From Distichodus sexfasciatus (Eukaryota; Chordata; Actinopteri; Characiformes; Distichodontidae), in NCBI GenBank assembly GCA_032718565.1, contig JAVGVS010000046.1, forward strand, positions 496,001 to 560,000: a stretch of DNA of 64,000 nt, written 5' to 3'. How positions within the stretch are numbered: position 1 is the stretch's first letter; each line of letters opens with the position of its first letter. Of the stretch, positions 21,756 to 33,608 are shown piece after piece. The position numbers were made by a program, and so were the translations under genes. Below the pieces are notes generated by a model. That model searched no databases, was not told the origin of the DNA, and was given only the letters and a program-made list of their open reading frames with translations.

Positions 21756-23284
21756 TCTTCCCTCATCAAGAGAGATGAATGCATGTTCCAACATCATATG
21801 AGTGATATGATAATTGCTTGCTTTTAGGACTGTGAACGTCACAGTTTTAGATCTGTAGGGAGAGCTGCACATTCCTTTTCATTGAAGTGTGTGCATCGAA
21901 GTTCAAAATAAATGACAGAAATCCCTGTTAACATCTCAGTATGAATCCTGGCTAAATTTACCACAAAGGATTGTAACTGTTATGAGTATTGCATTGAAAC
22001 TAGACATTATTTTATGTCATAGCTGATCTTGACAAAGAAAGTGGTTTTCCTCTTAAACATGCTAAATTATTGAGGGGGTCTATCTAACAACCTATCATAA
22101 GACGTAGTTTAAATGTCTTTCAAAAAGAGACATTTACATTTTTGTAGCTGACATTAGAATGTTTGGCCGTGTGATATATTTTCTGGAGGTTTCCAGGTCG
22201 TATCGCTCCTTCTGCAGGTACCTGCCAGCTCTTTTCAAACTAACACCCACTCTGTACTCAGACGAGGCCAGGCATCATGTAATTAACGAGTAAAAGATCA
22301 GTCATCAGAAGTGGAGGAAGCTCTACTTAGCCACCTGACTGCCAATGAGCTGTAACTGTTTTCATTGTTAGTGGAGATGTGTTAGCAATCCTGCCTCTTT
22401 GCATTTACAGATTAGGGTGAGGGTGAAGAGGAGTAACAATTAACTGTGCAAGAGTGTGGCCCTTGGTGGACAAATTCTCCCTGAAATTTGTACCTGCTTG
22501 ACGAGAGAACAGATGGTTTCTAAGGAAAGGCGAACAAGACATTTCTCACTGATCGAGAAAACGGCAATGGATTGATCTGCAGTACGGATTCTTCAGAATG
22601 CAAAAGTGATTCTTTACAGAAACCACATATTAAGGGTGATTAATCCCAAACGTGCTATGTGGGCGTTTTGATTAATCAAGACATTCACATAATCCAGCAA
22701 AAAACTGTTCTCAAGATAATGCCAGACTTTATTCACGCTGTGCTCATGAGTAATGTTTTTTTAGTATATTTTAAGGCTTTTTGCCTTCCTGTTATTTAGC
22801 AGTATACATGCAACATGGTGTATATGGTCCATATTGTGCGGTACTGGTGGGCACAAGGTTTGTTGTCATGGCGACTCTCCATTCATCACGGTTATGACTC
22901 CCACCATAGCGCTGGCAGACTGGTTGCAGGAGCAAGTTTGTGAACACATCTTTATTCCTCCTAAACGGCCTCATATTGTGCCATGTCTTAAGGAGAACTG
23001 TGGCTTTGTTTTTTCAAGTATGTCTTAATAGTTCCAGGTTTACTTCTCACTGACACCATTTTTGATCTAAACTGACTTCTATTTCCAGGGCCAGCTTAGG
23101 GGGAAGTGGTAGTAACGATACTGATAGAATAGACAGACGTGTACTTCTTTGTCTGTTGGCAAGTTTTATGCGACTAGGAGACCTCTAATTGGTGTGCAGT
23201 TAGAGCAGAATCTTTAATATTTGATGCTTTTTTATGTTGCGGCACCAGAAGTGCTATCGTTAAAAATTGTATAGCGCTGTTTGA
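21756..23284. other. No gene seen
   Basis: About 1.5 kb without a repeat shared in the window. Open frames near 22792-23028 overlap on both strands and match no protein I know. Confidence 0.45.
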
Positions 23285-25110
23285 GCTCAGTTCAGGCTGT
23301 ATAGGATCATTCAGCTGTACTGAGGTGTCTTTGGGCTCTATAGGACTGTACTGGACAGTGTGTAGGCTTTATAGGACTGTACTGGACAGTGTGTAGGCTT
23401 TATAGGGCTGTATTAGGTAGTGTTTAAGCCTTATAGGACTGTACCAGACAGGGTTTAGGCTCTATAGGACTGTATTAGGTAGTGCATAGGCTCTACAGGA
23501 CTGAACTGGACACTGTTTAAGCTTTATAGGACTGTACTGGGCAGTGTTTAAGCTTTATAGCACTGAACTGGACAGTGTGTAGGCTTTATAGGACTGTGCT
23601 GGACAGGGTTTAGGCTTTATAGGGCTGTATTAGGTAGTGTTTAAGCCTTATAGGACTGTACCAGACAGGGTTTAGGCTCTATAGGACTGTATTAGGTAGT
23701 GCATAGGCTCTACAGGACTGAACTGGACACTGTTTAAGCTTTATAGGACTGTACTGGGCAGTGTTTAAGCTTTATAGCACTGAACTGGACAGTGTGTAGG
23801 CTTTATAGGACTGTGCTGGACAGGGTTTAGGCTTTATAGGGCTGTATTAGGTAGTGTTTAAGCCTTATAGGACTGTACTGCACAGGGTTTAGGCTTTATG
23901 GGACTGTACTGGACAGTGTTTAGGCTTTATAGGACTGTACTGGACAGTGTGTAGGCTTTATAGGACTGTACTGGACAGTGTTTTGGCTTTATAGGACTGT
24001 ACTGGACAGGGTTTAGGCTTTATAAGACTGTATTAGGTAGTGTTTAGGCTTTATAGGACTGAACTGGACAGGGTTTAGCCTCTATAGGACTGTGCTGGAC
24101 AGTGTTTAGGCTTTATAGGACTGTACTGGACAGGGTTTAGCCTCTATAGGACTGTATTAGGTAGTGCATAGGCTCTATAGGAATGAACTGGACAATGTTT
24201 TGGCTTTATAGGACTGAACTGGACACTGTTTACGCTTTATAGGACTGTACTGGGCAGTGTTTAAGCTTTATAGCACTGTACTGGACAGTGTGGAGGCTTT
24301 ACAGTACTGTACTGGACAGTGTGGAGGCTTTATAGTACTGTACTGGACAGTGTGTAGGCTTTACAGGACTGTAATGGACAGTGTGTAGGCTTTATAGTAC
24401 TGTACTGGACAGTGTGTAGGCTTTATAGGACTGTACTGGACAGTGTGTAGGCTTTATAGCACTGTACTGGACAGTGTGTAGGCTTTACAGTACTGTACTG
24501 GACAGTGTGTAGGCTTTATAGTATTGTAATGGACAGTGTGTAGGCTTTATAGGACTGTACTGGACCGGGTTTAGGCTTTATAGGACTGTACTGGCCCGGG
24601 TTTAGGCTTTATAGGACTGTACTGGACAGTGTGTAGGCTTTATAGGACTGTACTGGACCGGGTTTAGGCTTTATAGGACTGTACTGGCCCGGGTTTAGGC
24701 TTTATAGGACTGTACTGGCCCGGGTTTAGGCTTTATAGGACTGTACTGGACAGTGTGTAGGCTTTATAGGGCTGTATTAGGTAGTGTTTAAGCCTTATAG
24801 GACTGTACTGCACAGGGTTTAGGCTTTATAGGACTGTACTGGACAGTGTGTAGGCTTTATAGGACTGTACTGGACAGTGTTTTGGCTTTATAGGACTGTA
24901 CTGGACAGGGTTTAGGCTTTATAGGACTGTACTGGACCGGGTTTAGGCTTTATAGGACTGTAATGGACAGTGTGTAGGCTTTATAGGACTGTACTGGACA
25001 GTGTGTAGGCTTTATAGGACTGTACTGGACCGGGTTTAGGCTTTATAGGACTGTACTGGACCGGGTTTAGGCTTCATAGGACTGTAATGGGCTGTGTTCT
25101 ATCTGTGTTC
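23285..25110 (+). repeat. 31-bp minisatellite, about 57 units, with 217-bp higher-order period
   Basis: Units of 31 bp built on GGCTTTATAGGACTGTACTG followed by GACAGTGTGTA, with variants (GGGTTTAGG, TTAGGTAGTGTTTAAGC, CTGGCCCGGG). The variant TATAGGGCTGTATTAGG recurs at 23401, 23618 and 23835, exactly 217 bp (7 units) apart. Both edges decay into related words. Not coding: 31 is not a multiple of 3 and no frame stays open. Confidence 0.95.
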
Positions 25111-26756
25111 AGGTTTTTGTATAGGATTATATTGAGCTGTATAGTGGTGCGGTTATGCACTGAATTAAGTTGAGTTTGTGCTCTTGTAGATCATATTTGG
25201 ACTGTGTTGTTGTGTTTTGGGGCTGTATTGAGCTGTCAGGTTTAGGGTTAGTACTTCCATAAACTGCACTGGGCAGTAAAGGGCTCAGTTTAGGTGCTGA
25301 ATTAGACTGAGTTGTGTTATATTAGGGTTTATTGGAGCTGCGTTGGGTAAAGAGTAAGTAGAGGTCCCCAGTTCATCTAATTCGCCCACCCCTAGGCTTT
25401 ATCCTGGTTAAATAATCTACACCCATCATTCACACCTTATTAACCATTAATCTTAATGTCATCTGTTTACTAATCAAGCAGAACCCTTAGCTTGTGTGGA
25501 GATTATTATTGGATGATGAGATTTGATCTCATTTGACTGTGACCTGATGACTTCAGTTTATATCTTGTGATTACACACTGTGACTTTTCCTGACTCCAGC
25601 AGAGTGTGAAATAAAACCTGATATAATTGTTTCTCTGGCTGCACACATACCTGATGCTCTAAACCAGACACGACCCATTTTGATGGTATAATCCCTTACT
25701 TCTAGATCATGGGAATAATACACTGCAAACAAACTCAGGGTCATGTCAGGATTAACTCGAGATGTTCTGATTTTTTCTGACGTTCATCAGATCAGGCATT
25801 TTTGGTTGGTTGGTTGGGTGCTAGCACTTAATCTAACCGTGTGTGTGTGTTTGTGTGTGTGTGTGTTTGTGTGTGTACGCAGATGTCTTCTTTATTTAAT
25901 GTAATGTAGGATGACTATTAGCTTTCCTGTTGCTTCTCATGTGATGTAATTTATTGAGTGCAAAATGAGGATGAATTCCCAGTTTTTTGTCCTCCTCCAT
26001 CGAAGCTGCTATTATTTAGGTTTTTGCTTGACATTGACATGATGTTGACATGGTAGTGTGGGGTGTGTACATGTGTACAGTCATTGCATTGCTGGACTTT
26101 CCTACACGTCAGTATAACTGCAGGGACAATACGACTCCGGAAACAGCTCTTAGATGGACACAGAAGTGCTTCTTGGCGCTGAAGCCTGGCAGCCACTGTA
26201 ACATAAACTTTGTATGAAAGTAAACAATTAGTTTGATCATAAATTCTATTATTATTGTTCTTTTTGCTCTTCACTACTCTTATTCTCCGACAACACATTA
26301 TGTACTCCTCCGGAATGGGCAGGAAAAATGGGAATTAATAAAGAAATAAAAAATCTTTATGAAATGAAAAGCAATAAAGGAATATGACATTAAGCTGTTC
26401 TACAGTGAGACGTGGCTGGCTGTAAGAAGTCACTGATCCAGTTTAATCAGCTGGAGTGTTTTCAGAAGGACAGACTGAATAGAAGGCGTTGCCAAACAGA
26501 CAATTCTTGTTTGGTCCACTTCCAAGTACAAATTACATTTTCTCAAGCTTTGAAAAGGCCACTGCATCTCTCAACAAGGAGGGGGACACAGGAGGCCTTG
26601 ATCAGGGTTCCGTGACCGTGGATTTACCCTTCAGTGGTGGTGAAGACTGTGATGAGAACAAACTGTGTGTCCAGCCAAATGTTGAATTTTGGATAGAACT
26701 GCATTGTAGAGTTAGAATTCTCCAGTTGTGTTTTTAGATTCTAGATTTATATATTT
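25111..26756. other. No gene seen; GT microsatellite
   Basis: A (GT)n tract with TTTGT interruptions lies at about 25839-25877. Two overlapping open frames at 26412-26737 are longer than average but unrecognised and lack splice support. Otherwise unassigned. Confidence 0.45.
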
Positions 26757-27354
26757 GTGACCCTCCACGGCAAAACCAGTCGCTTGTCGCAACGGAGGTT
26801 TCCGAGAAAAACGAGTGTTTATGTTGCATGGGGTAAAATTTTGGATTTTTTGTTGTGTACTGTGTACTGTTATGAATAAATTTGGCTGAAAAACTTACCC
26901 TTTCCATCCTAAAAACGTGACTTTCTTGAGGTGAGGAATTCAATTCCAGCAGAATGTTAAAAGTTTCTGTTTTGACCGCTCTACTTCAATATTTACGGTA
27001 AATCCACTCGTTGACTAGCGAGTCTCCCGAGTTCAGTTAACCTAACGCAGGTAGGCTATCCGTGTGGCTGTGAATGCAGCGTAGGCTACCGTAAATACAA
27101 AACGTAGCCGCAACCGCAGCAAGCATCTGTGAGTGCTACGGCGATAGTCAACTTCAAAGGCAGATTTCTCCGTTTCTCACTTGGCGTGACAGGAGAAACC
27201 CGACTCCTTTGAATGTTGATATCTTAGTCATATGTCGTCCCATTCATTCCATATAGGTATCGTTTTGAAGCTTGATTTATGCCCTTTCATGAAAACATAA
27301 TAACTCAATTTTGAAAATTTGCGACAAGCGACTGGTTTTGCCTTGGAGGGTCAC
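26757..27354. mobile_element. Long-inverted-repeat MITE, copy 1
   Basis: Ends GTGACCCTCCACGGCAAAAC and the inverse GTTTTGCCTTGGAGGGTCAC; the repeats extend through CAGTCGC. Flanking ATTT on both sides suggests a 4-bp target duplication. Copies: 53280-53899 (inverted, complete) and 38922-39266 (left part missing). Non-coding. The superfamily is uncertain. Confidence 0.8.
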
Positions 27355-28226
27355 ATTTGCTCAGTCCACACAGAGATTGAGAAAGAGGATTATTTTAAGA
27401 ACTTTTAAAATACCCTTTGGATTACAAGGTGCATACAGCAATGCCAGGACTCTTCTTCCAACCATTTCTTCTTAACCCCCATCTTTCTGATCGTCCACCC
27501 TGTTTTCCATAGATTTGTTTTTTTCTGCACCAGTGCTTCCAGTGTTTCTTGCATAAGTAATTTACATAGTTCATTTTTTCACTTTTTAAAACAGAGTATT
27601 ATTGCAAGTGGTATCAAATGAGAAGACTTTTGTGTAGTAGTCCTGCATTAGTTACAGTCAGAAAAGTGTGACAAGAACAAGAAGCGGAAAGCAAAAACGA
27701 GTGAAAATGACTTTCACACATCTGCCCCAGCTTACAGGAAGAACAGCATGTCAGTTGTCATCTTAATATTTAACTTTGCAATGGCTACAGCATTTTTAAG
27801 CCAAGCCTTACAACTGGCATACAAAAGAAGGGTCACTTCAATGTTATTATTCTGAGTCATATTAGCCCGAGGCACTGACTGGCTTGCATTTTTTCAGCAT
27901 GTGCCATGACCCATATTTGCATGACCTCTGGGGCCCTAATAGAACTTCAAACATATTTTTAAAAAGTATTATTTATGTCCCCAGCACTCTATAGAAATAT
28001 GTGTAAACACAGAAATGTAAATATGCAAAAGCTTTTGAATAAATGTAAAATCTTTGTAGGTTATATGCTTATTCAAAGTTATATACACTCAGAAAAGTCT
28101 AATAACATACAGATAATATTTTCTTATTAACAGTTCATAATAACTTTAACAGTAAACGATAGTACATCAATTCATGAACAAATTTAACAGTTAGTCTGTA
28201 GCCCTAATGTCATGTCTGTGCTGTAG
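27355..28226. other. No gene seen; sequence just upstream of pld1 exon 1
   Basis: AT-rich, no exon recognised. It ends in a modest splice acceptor (TGTCTGTGCTGTAG at 28213-28226). No TATA box or CG-rich block directly precedes the pld1 start codon, which suggests that transcription starts farther upstream. Confidence 0.5.
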
Positions 28227-28258
28227 AAGACCCCTGGCCGGGAGGCCCGCTGTTAGCC

Positions 28259-28403
28259 ATGCAGCGGCACGGAGATCCGTCAGCCAGCACCCTGCACCTG
28301 GTGGCCGCAGACATGACCGAGATCGTGGAGAACCTCGACACGCGAGAGCTGGACATCGGAGACGGGGAGGAGGTCTTCGACGGCCGCGATGCCAACAGTC
28401 CAG
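28259..28403 (+). CDS. pld1: pld1 coding exon 1
   Basis: Starts at ATG 28259 and ends at CAG|GTAGGA, phase 1 (48 codons plus 1 base). The segment AADMTEIVENLDTREL aligns with the conserved PLD1 N-terminus, which fixes the frame. The exon as spliced probably begins at 28227, leaving 32 bases of leader. A TAG in another frame ends at 28256, two bases before the ATG. The pld1 frame itself is open back to the acceptor, so a longer N-terminus is possible if an upstream exon ends in phase 1. Confidence 0.93.
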
Positions 28404-28649
28404 GTAGGAGAGCAAGAGGAGCAGATTGCGAGAAATGGGGCTGGATGTATTTGGAATCCGTGGATCACTTGTTCATTCATTTTTCACATTAAAAGCAAAA
28501 AGCAAAAACTAAAAAACAGCATTTGTTTCCTAAACCAAGATGAAAAAAACCCCAAATAACACGCTGAAATAAGAACACAAATGAAATGGGCTTTTTGTTG
28601 GGTGAAATAAGGGTTACATGTGGTCAATCAAAAAACCCCTAGTAATATG

Positions 28650-28745
28650 ATTCAAGATTCAAGATTCTTTATTTGTCACATGCAAATTATACAGGTACAA
28701 CATGCAGTGAAATGTATCCTGATCCGCTCTTTGACCATGGAATTA
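28650..28745 (-). mobile_element. LINE 3' tail fragment
   Basis: Inverse of AATAAAGAATCTTGAATCTTG-type LINE end with CATGCAGTGAAATGTATCCTG. It is the uninterrupted counterpart of the tail split by the SINE at 1864-2190. Confidence 0.65.
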
Positions 28746-29165
28746 AAGCAAAAAGTGTTAGAGCCATTTTGTGTGCATGAATGTGTGAATATTTAGATTT
28801 AATGTTTTATAACTATTTGCAATAGAAAGTAGAGATATGTTTCTGGAACTTTCCATAACTTTCCACTTACAGTGTTACGTAATGGAATTCTGTTAATATG
28901 TATACACATATACTAGTAAATGTACTAGCATGTAACAATAGAAGTAATACGTGCCTTACGTGTCGTAATCTGATTGGATCCTGAAGTATACATATATATA
29001 TGATACAAGAATGTAAAGAACTAGTTTTTTTATTGAATTGTTGCGTTGAATTGGAGCGTTACAGTTTTTTGACCGTCACGTAACGTCACGTAAAGTATTT
29101 GTAGTCTTAGGGATTCATCTCTTGCTTGTAAAACTTTGAATTGTAGTAAAGAAGAGACAACGAAA

Positions 29166-29450
29166 GACATTCAAGACTCAAGACTCTTTTTTGGATACAT
29201 GTCGCATGCAAAGAAAGTTCAGAGTTCGAGGCAAATGAGACAGCGTGAGCTGCTCTCACAAAAAGTTTAAAAATAAAAATAATAAAATAACAAGGAGAGC
29301 AATAGAACCTTAAAATAACTTAGAAATAAGGAGATAAAGGGAAAGAGATAGAAAAAGAAAATAAGCTATGACATATACAATAAGGTGCAGTGGATTTAAA
29401 TGGTGCAATGAGTGCAGTGTGCAGTGTTTTTAAAGTGCCAAGTGCAGCTG
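29166..29450 (-). mobile_element. LINE 3' tail fragment, second type
   Basis: Begins CAAGACTCAAGACTC on the forward strand and carries A-rich simple sequence with GAGCAATAGAAC; this is the layout of an inverted LINE 3' end. No coding part is retained. Confidence 0.4.
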
Positions 29451-29876
29451 CACAGCAGATATTGAGTGTAGATTTTCAGTTTTCAGCATCTAATATTTTA
29501 GCACAACACTGCTGATAAGAATTTTTTCCCCCTGTCAGTAGGAGGATTGTACTGTGTTTGTTCTGCGCATGACAGTCAAGAAACAGGTCACACCAATTTT
29601 GCTTGTGCATTTTTGTTTTTAAAAAAAAACATTTTTATTAGGGTGATATTTTATTACAATGATATCGGAATCAGCAGATAATAGTTTTTAGTCATCGGCA
29701 TCGGACTGATGCTGAGATTTGCCCGAAATTCCAGCCTGTATTTATTGTATTTATCAGGGAAATCGTTACATTTTTGTGAACATTTTTCTGTCTTGTGTTT
29801 TACACATTTACTGGTGCAAAATTGATGCAAGTGATTTGCTTACCTAATATGCACTGTCTGCTCTCTCTCTCGACAG

Positions 29877-30043
29877 AATGTCGAATCCCCTTCTCTTCCA
29901 TCTATAGGACGAAGGGTTTTAAAGAGCCAGAAGCTCAAGTCTTCCTCACCTCATTTCCCATCACTGCCAAAATCCTGGAGGTGGAGCGCTTCGCCTCGGC
30001 TCAGGACCGCTTCAACATCACCAACCAGAGGAGCGTCTCTAAG
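29877..30043 (+). CDS. pld1: pld1 coding exon 2 (PX domain start)
   Basis: CGACAG|...AAG|GTCAGA, 167 bases, enters in phase 1 and leaves in phase 0. It encodes residues 49-104. IPFSSIYRTKGFKEP and ILEVERF match the first strands of the PLD1 PX domain, which binds phosphoinositides. The last residues (RFNITNQRSVSK) lie in a variable PX loop. Confidence 0.95.
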
Positions 30044-30863
30044 GTCAGAGCTCATGACTGATATTGTGTGTTCACATGGCTACATATTTATTAGCATGTT
30101 GATTAATGTCATTCTAGCAGTTTTATTGTCATATGCTGAAAAAAAGTGACTCTCTAGACCAGTACACAAATAAAAAGTACAAAGTTTCATTAGTTTCAAA
30201 TGACTCATTTCACTGATTTTTTCCCCCATTTTTCTTCGCCAAAAAAGTGCATTTTTGCGTTCACATTTTGAATTCATAAACGTTCACACTTTTGTAGCTT
30301 TCTGACAAAGTTCCAGTGTCAGCTTTTTACACGGTAGAATTTTGATTAAATGTTTCGTATTCAGTTTTTGATTACAGAGGTTTATTTGGGTATATCTTTA
30401 AGGGATTGTTAAGTCTAGACCGAGGTAGAAAAAGGGTCAAACCTTTCTGCTTTATTTTACCTGGTCTTTATTTACAAATCAAAAAGTACATATTTTTGCT
30501 GTGTATTTTAGTTGACACAAACTAAACAAAGACTCTGCTTATGTAGTTGAATTTTTTTATACTTTGCCAAGTTTTCTGAAAAGCTCAGACTTTGACATGG
30601 TTGAAATTTGATCAAGTGTTTCTTATTCAGTTTTTGTTTACAGAAGTTCACTTGGGAAGTATTTTCAGACTTGTGGACTGTATCAGCTAGCAGTGGTACT
30701 GATGTATGCTGAAAAAAAAAAGACTAGACCAAAGTAAAATACATTTGGGCAAAACAATTCAAATTTTTTGCCATTTTTTAAACCTGAAAAAATAGCAGTG
30801 TCTTTAATTGACACAAACTGAACGAATATTCTGCTCGTCTAGTTCACACTTTAAAATACTTAC

Positions 30864-31873
30864 TGTCATGGTGTGGTTGCAGGAAGGGGATGAGGACACT
30901 GTTGCAGGCATACAAAAACAGGTTTATTGAGGGGAGCAGAAACCAGACACAAACAAGCAGGGCAAAAACAGGAAAAACAGAGTCCACGAAAAACAGGGAA
31001 AAAACTACTGAGGTCCAAAACACAGGTGGAGCTCGTGCCCCCAGTGAGCGTGGCTGTGGCCAAAACGAGAGAGCCTCCGTGGGGTAACCAGGAGAAGGAG
31101 CGCCTTGCGCTCCTCAAAGACCCACGAGGCGAAACAGAAGCGATCCCGGTGCTGCGCCGGAACGGAGCGGGGAAGAGGACCTCACTGGGGAACACGAGCC
31201 TGGGGAGAAAACAAGAAAGAGGAGTGAGAACAAAGAAGCAAAAAGGGGCAATCCAAAAAGGGGACATAAACCAAACCGGAACAAAAGGGTTCAATGTTCA
31301 AACAGGGGAGCAGGGCAGGAAGGGTCCAAAATCCAAAATGGAGGGAAGATCAGGAAGGGTCCAGGGTCCAAAGGAGGGAGCAGGAGCAGGGAATCCAAAA
31401 ACCACAACCACGACAGGAACAACCACACGTATCATGAGGGAGACAGACAGACACTTGGGTTAAACTGGCTTAAATAAGGCCACGGAACTCAACAAACGAG
31501 TGCTCTCACCAATCCCAGAACTCAAGGCAGAATGAGACACAGCTGAACTCAATAATAAGCGAGGGGGTGCTCTACACAGATCCTAACCTACTAGGTAGGG
31601 AACACGCAGTGCCAACATACCAGGAAGTAGGGTGTGCTCTAAACAGAGAGTGAACTAATCAGAATGGCACGAAGTGCAGACACAGAACCCAACAGTGAGG
31701 AGCAAGCTAACACAGAAAGCTAAGGCTAACCCGAGGAGACATGAGGAGCACACACGCCTACACACCACAGACACACCACCCAAAGTGAACCCAGAAGACC
31801 AGAAACAATAAAACAGATACTTCTCTGGGTTCACGGTGGCACGGTCCCGTCCAAGTTGGGCGGGACCGTGACA
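30864..31873 (-). mobile_element. Solo-LTR-like element, second copy, 1010 bp
   Basis: Reverse-strand member of the family at 6434-7312: TGTCA...TGACA ends, shared blocks (TCTGGGTTCACTTT, TGTTTAGAGC.CACCCTACTTC, AGGATCTGT.TAGAGCACCCCC) and an AATAAA close to its end (inverse at 30923-30928). I see no matching target duplication: flanks are CTTAC and CCCTC. The forward-strand open frames across it are not meaningful proteins. Confidence 0.75.
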
Positions 31874-32289
31874 CCCTCTATTGTTCATATAACAGCATTG
31901 TATCTTAATTTTATTTTCAGCAAAATCAGACGGCTCTCGAGATATAGGCACTAAGCAATAGCCACCACTGATGCTAGCTGGTCCAAAGCATTGTAAAGAT
32001 ACAGCTGTTTAAGCAAAATAGGCTACACCCTGCTGCAATTAATATGCTCATTTTAACTGGCCCTTTGTGAAATCCCCAAAAAAGCTTCCTGTTTGGGTGT
32101 CATGCTAAGTTTGTAGATTAATTTGACACCTCACTTGCCTTAATCAGCTAATTAGCCTAGGAGAAGTTAGCTACAGTTTGTTTTTGATATTATGCAAATG
32201 AGTTCAAAATCTCAAATTAGGAAGTTCATAGCCCCAAAGAGAAAGTTGTTTGGCTTAAGACAAATCAGATAAAGCAGGAATTTTCACTC

Positions 32290-32765
32290 TAGGCCACACG
32301 GCTCGACAGTTAGCAAAAAAAAGGGCAAAGGACTCGTTTGCCTATGTACTTGGACCCCTAAATATTGCCATTGACATTCAGAAACTCTTTTCGCCGTAAT
32401 CTTGCCCATGTGGGTTATTTCGATTATATTTTAAATTCTGTTTATTCATTCCCTAGTTGTGTTTATACACTGTCCCATTAAAAACACTACTGAGAATTGT
32501 CATGTGACTGTGCTCCGTCTAGTCTGCACTCCATCCGTGTGTCTTTCCTTTTATTATTTTAAAATCTCAAAGACAAGATATGCAGTCTTATGTTAGAAAA
32601 TAGTGGTGCATATTTACAGCACAAACCTTCACTGAACTATAAGGGCAAAAAACAAACTAAAATATTGTTCGTTCATTCATTCATTTCCCGAACCGCTTAA
32701 TCATAATTGAAGCAAAATGTTCAATAAGTGCTTGAATTGAGGTCATATCATCCAGACCTGTTCCT
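32290..32765. mobile_element. hAT-like element, family D, sibling copy
   Basis: Interior shares ATCTTGCCCATGTGGGTTA, TAGTCTGCACTCCATC and TTTTAAAATCTCAAAG with 20283-21755, and ends in TGAGGTCATATCATCCAGACC. A SINE tail fragment (TTCATTCATTCATTTCCCG) sits inside at 32668. It lacks the TTAA element found in its sibling. The left edge is approximate. Confidence 0.55.
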
Positions 32766-33608
32766 CGGTTGTGTGACCACCAAATTTTTTCTTCAAGGTG
32801 TATATAAACTGCAGTAACGCTGCTGTTTTTTATACATTTAAAGATACTCAGTTTCCTGGGCTCTCATTTTCCAAAAACTCACCCAAAAAAGAGGTTGTCT
32901 GAGAGCAGATTAGGTTACGGTCTGTGATTTAAGACTAGATAGGTCCTTTTGTAGCTGTACGTTTACAGTCTGTAACTCTTCTGTTGACATGCCTTGTACG
33001 TTTATTTTGAGTGCACGTCTGCTGTGGATTCTCGGAATTTTCACAAATTCAGAAAGTGGAAACTGTAAAAGGGAAGCTGAGAGTTCTAGACCTGTCGCCG
33101 CTGACACAACACCATCCCCCGCCTGCAGCAGGCGTTACGTAAGATTTAGACGTCTGGACAGGATAAGTGAGAACTGCCGTCCGGCTCGCGGCCGTTTAAG
33201 TCTTCATATCAGGGTTTTAATGGTCAGATCAAGCTGCATATTTAGAGCATCGTAAGTGCAAGTCTGGTCCGTGATTCACAGCGTGGTGTGATGTTCACAC
33301 TTCCGGGCATTTGTCATGCCTCATATTTAGCAGAAAAATGTATTTTTGGAGGAAGCAAACGCCTTTCTGTTGGCTGTGCTGGCCTGAAGACTACATAGAG
33401 GCATTGTAATAGTTTATAAGACTTGCCATGTCTTTCTTTAATGTCGAGCGAGTTCATCAAGTGAGGTCCACTGAGCATAGATGCAATGAAAGTGTTTTGT
33501 GAATTTTCTTCAAGTGTTTGCGGTTCAGTTTTTGATTACGGAAGTTTACTTGGCTACATATTTATAGATCTGGTGACTAATATTATTATTATAGGCTTAT
33601 AATATATT

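Larger units (their letters stand above)
28404..29876 (+). other. pld1 intron 1 (between coding exons 1 and 2)
   Basis: Holds a LINE tail at 28650-28745, a second LINE-tail-like segment at 29166-29450 (both reverse), and a fragment related to family B hAT-like elements at about 29640-29790 (CGGACTGATGCTGAGATTTGCC). No other exon seen. Confidence 0.6.

Noticed and set aside
23285..25110. CRISPR-like array
   Set aside because: The units are contiguous 31-bp tandem repeats without unique spacers, in a vertebrate genome.
26412..26737. Two overlapping forward frames upstream of a MITE
   Set aside because: Unrecognised translations with no clear exon borders; insufficient support.
30927..31463. 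A 178-codon forward frame and a 142-codon reverse frame in intron 2
   Set aside because: Both lie within the LTR-like element on opposite strands, with low-complexity Lys/Gly or Ser/Pro-rich translations and no recognisable domain.
32910..33107. Reverse-strand frame with a coiled-coil-like stretch (ELQTVNVQLQKDLSSLK)
   Set aside because: Short, isolated, no splice context and no recognised family; probably chance.
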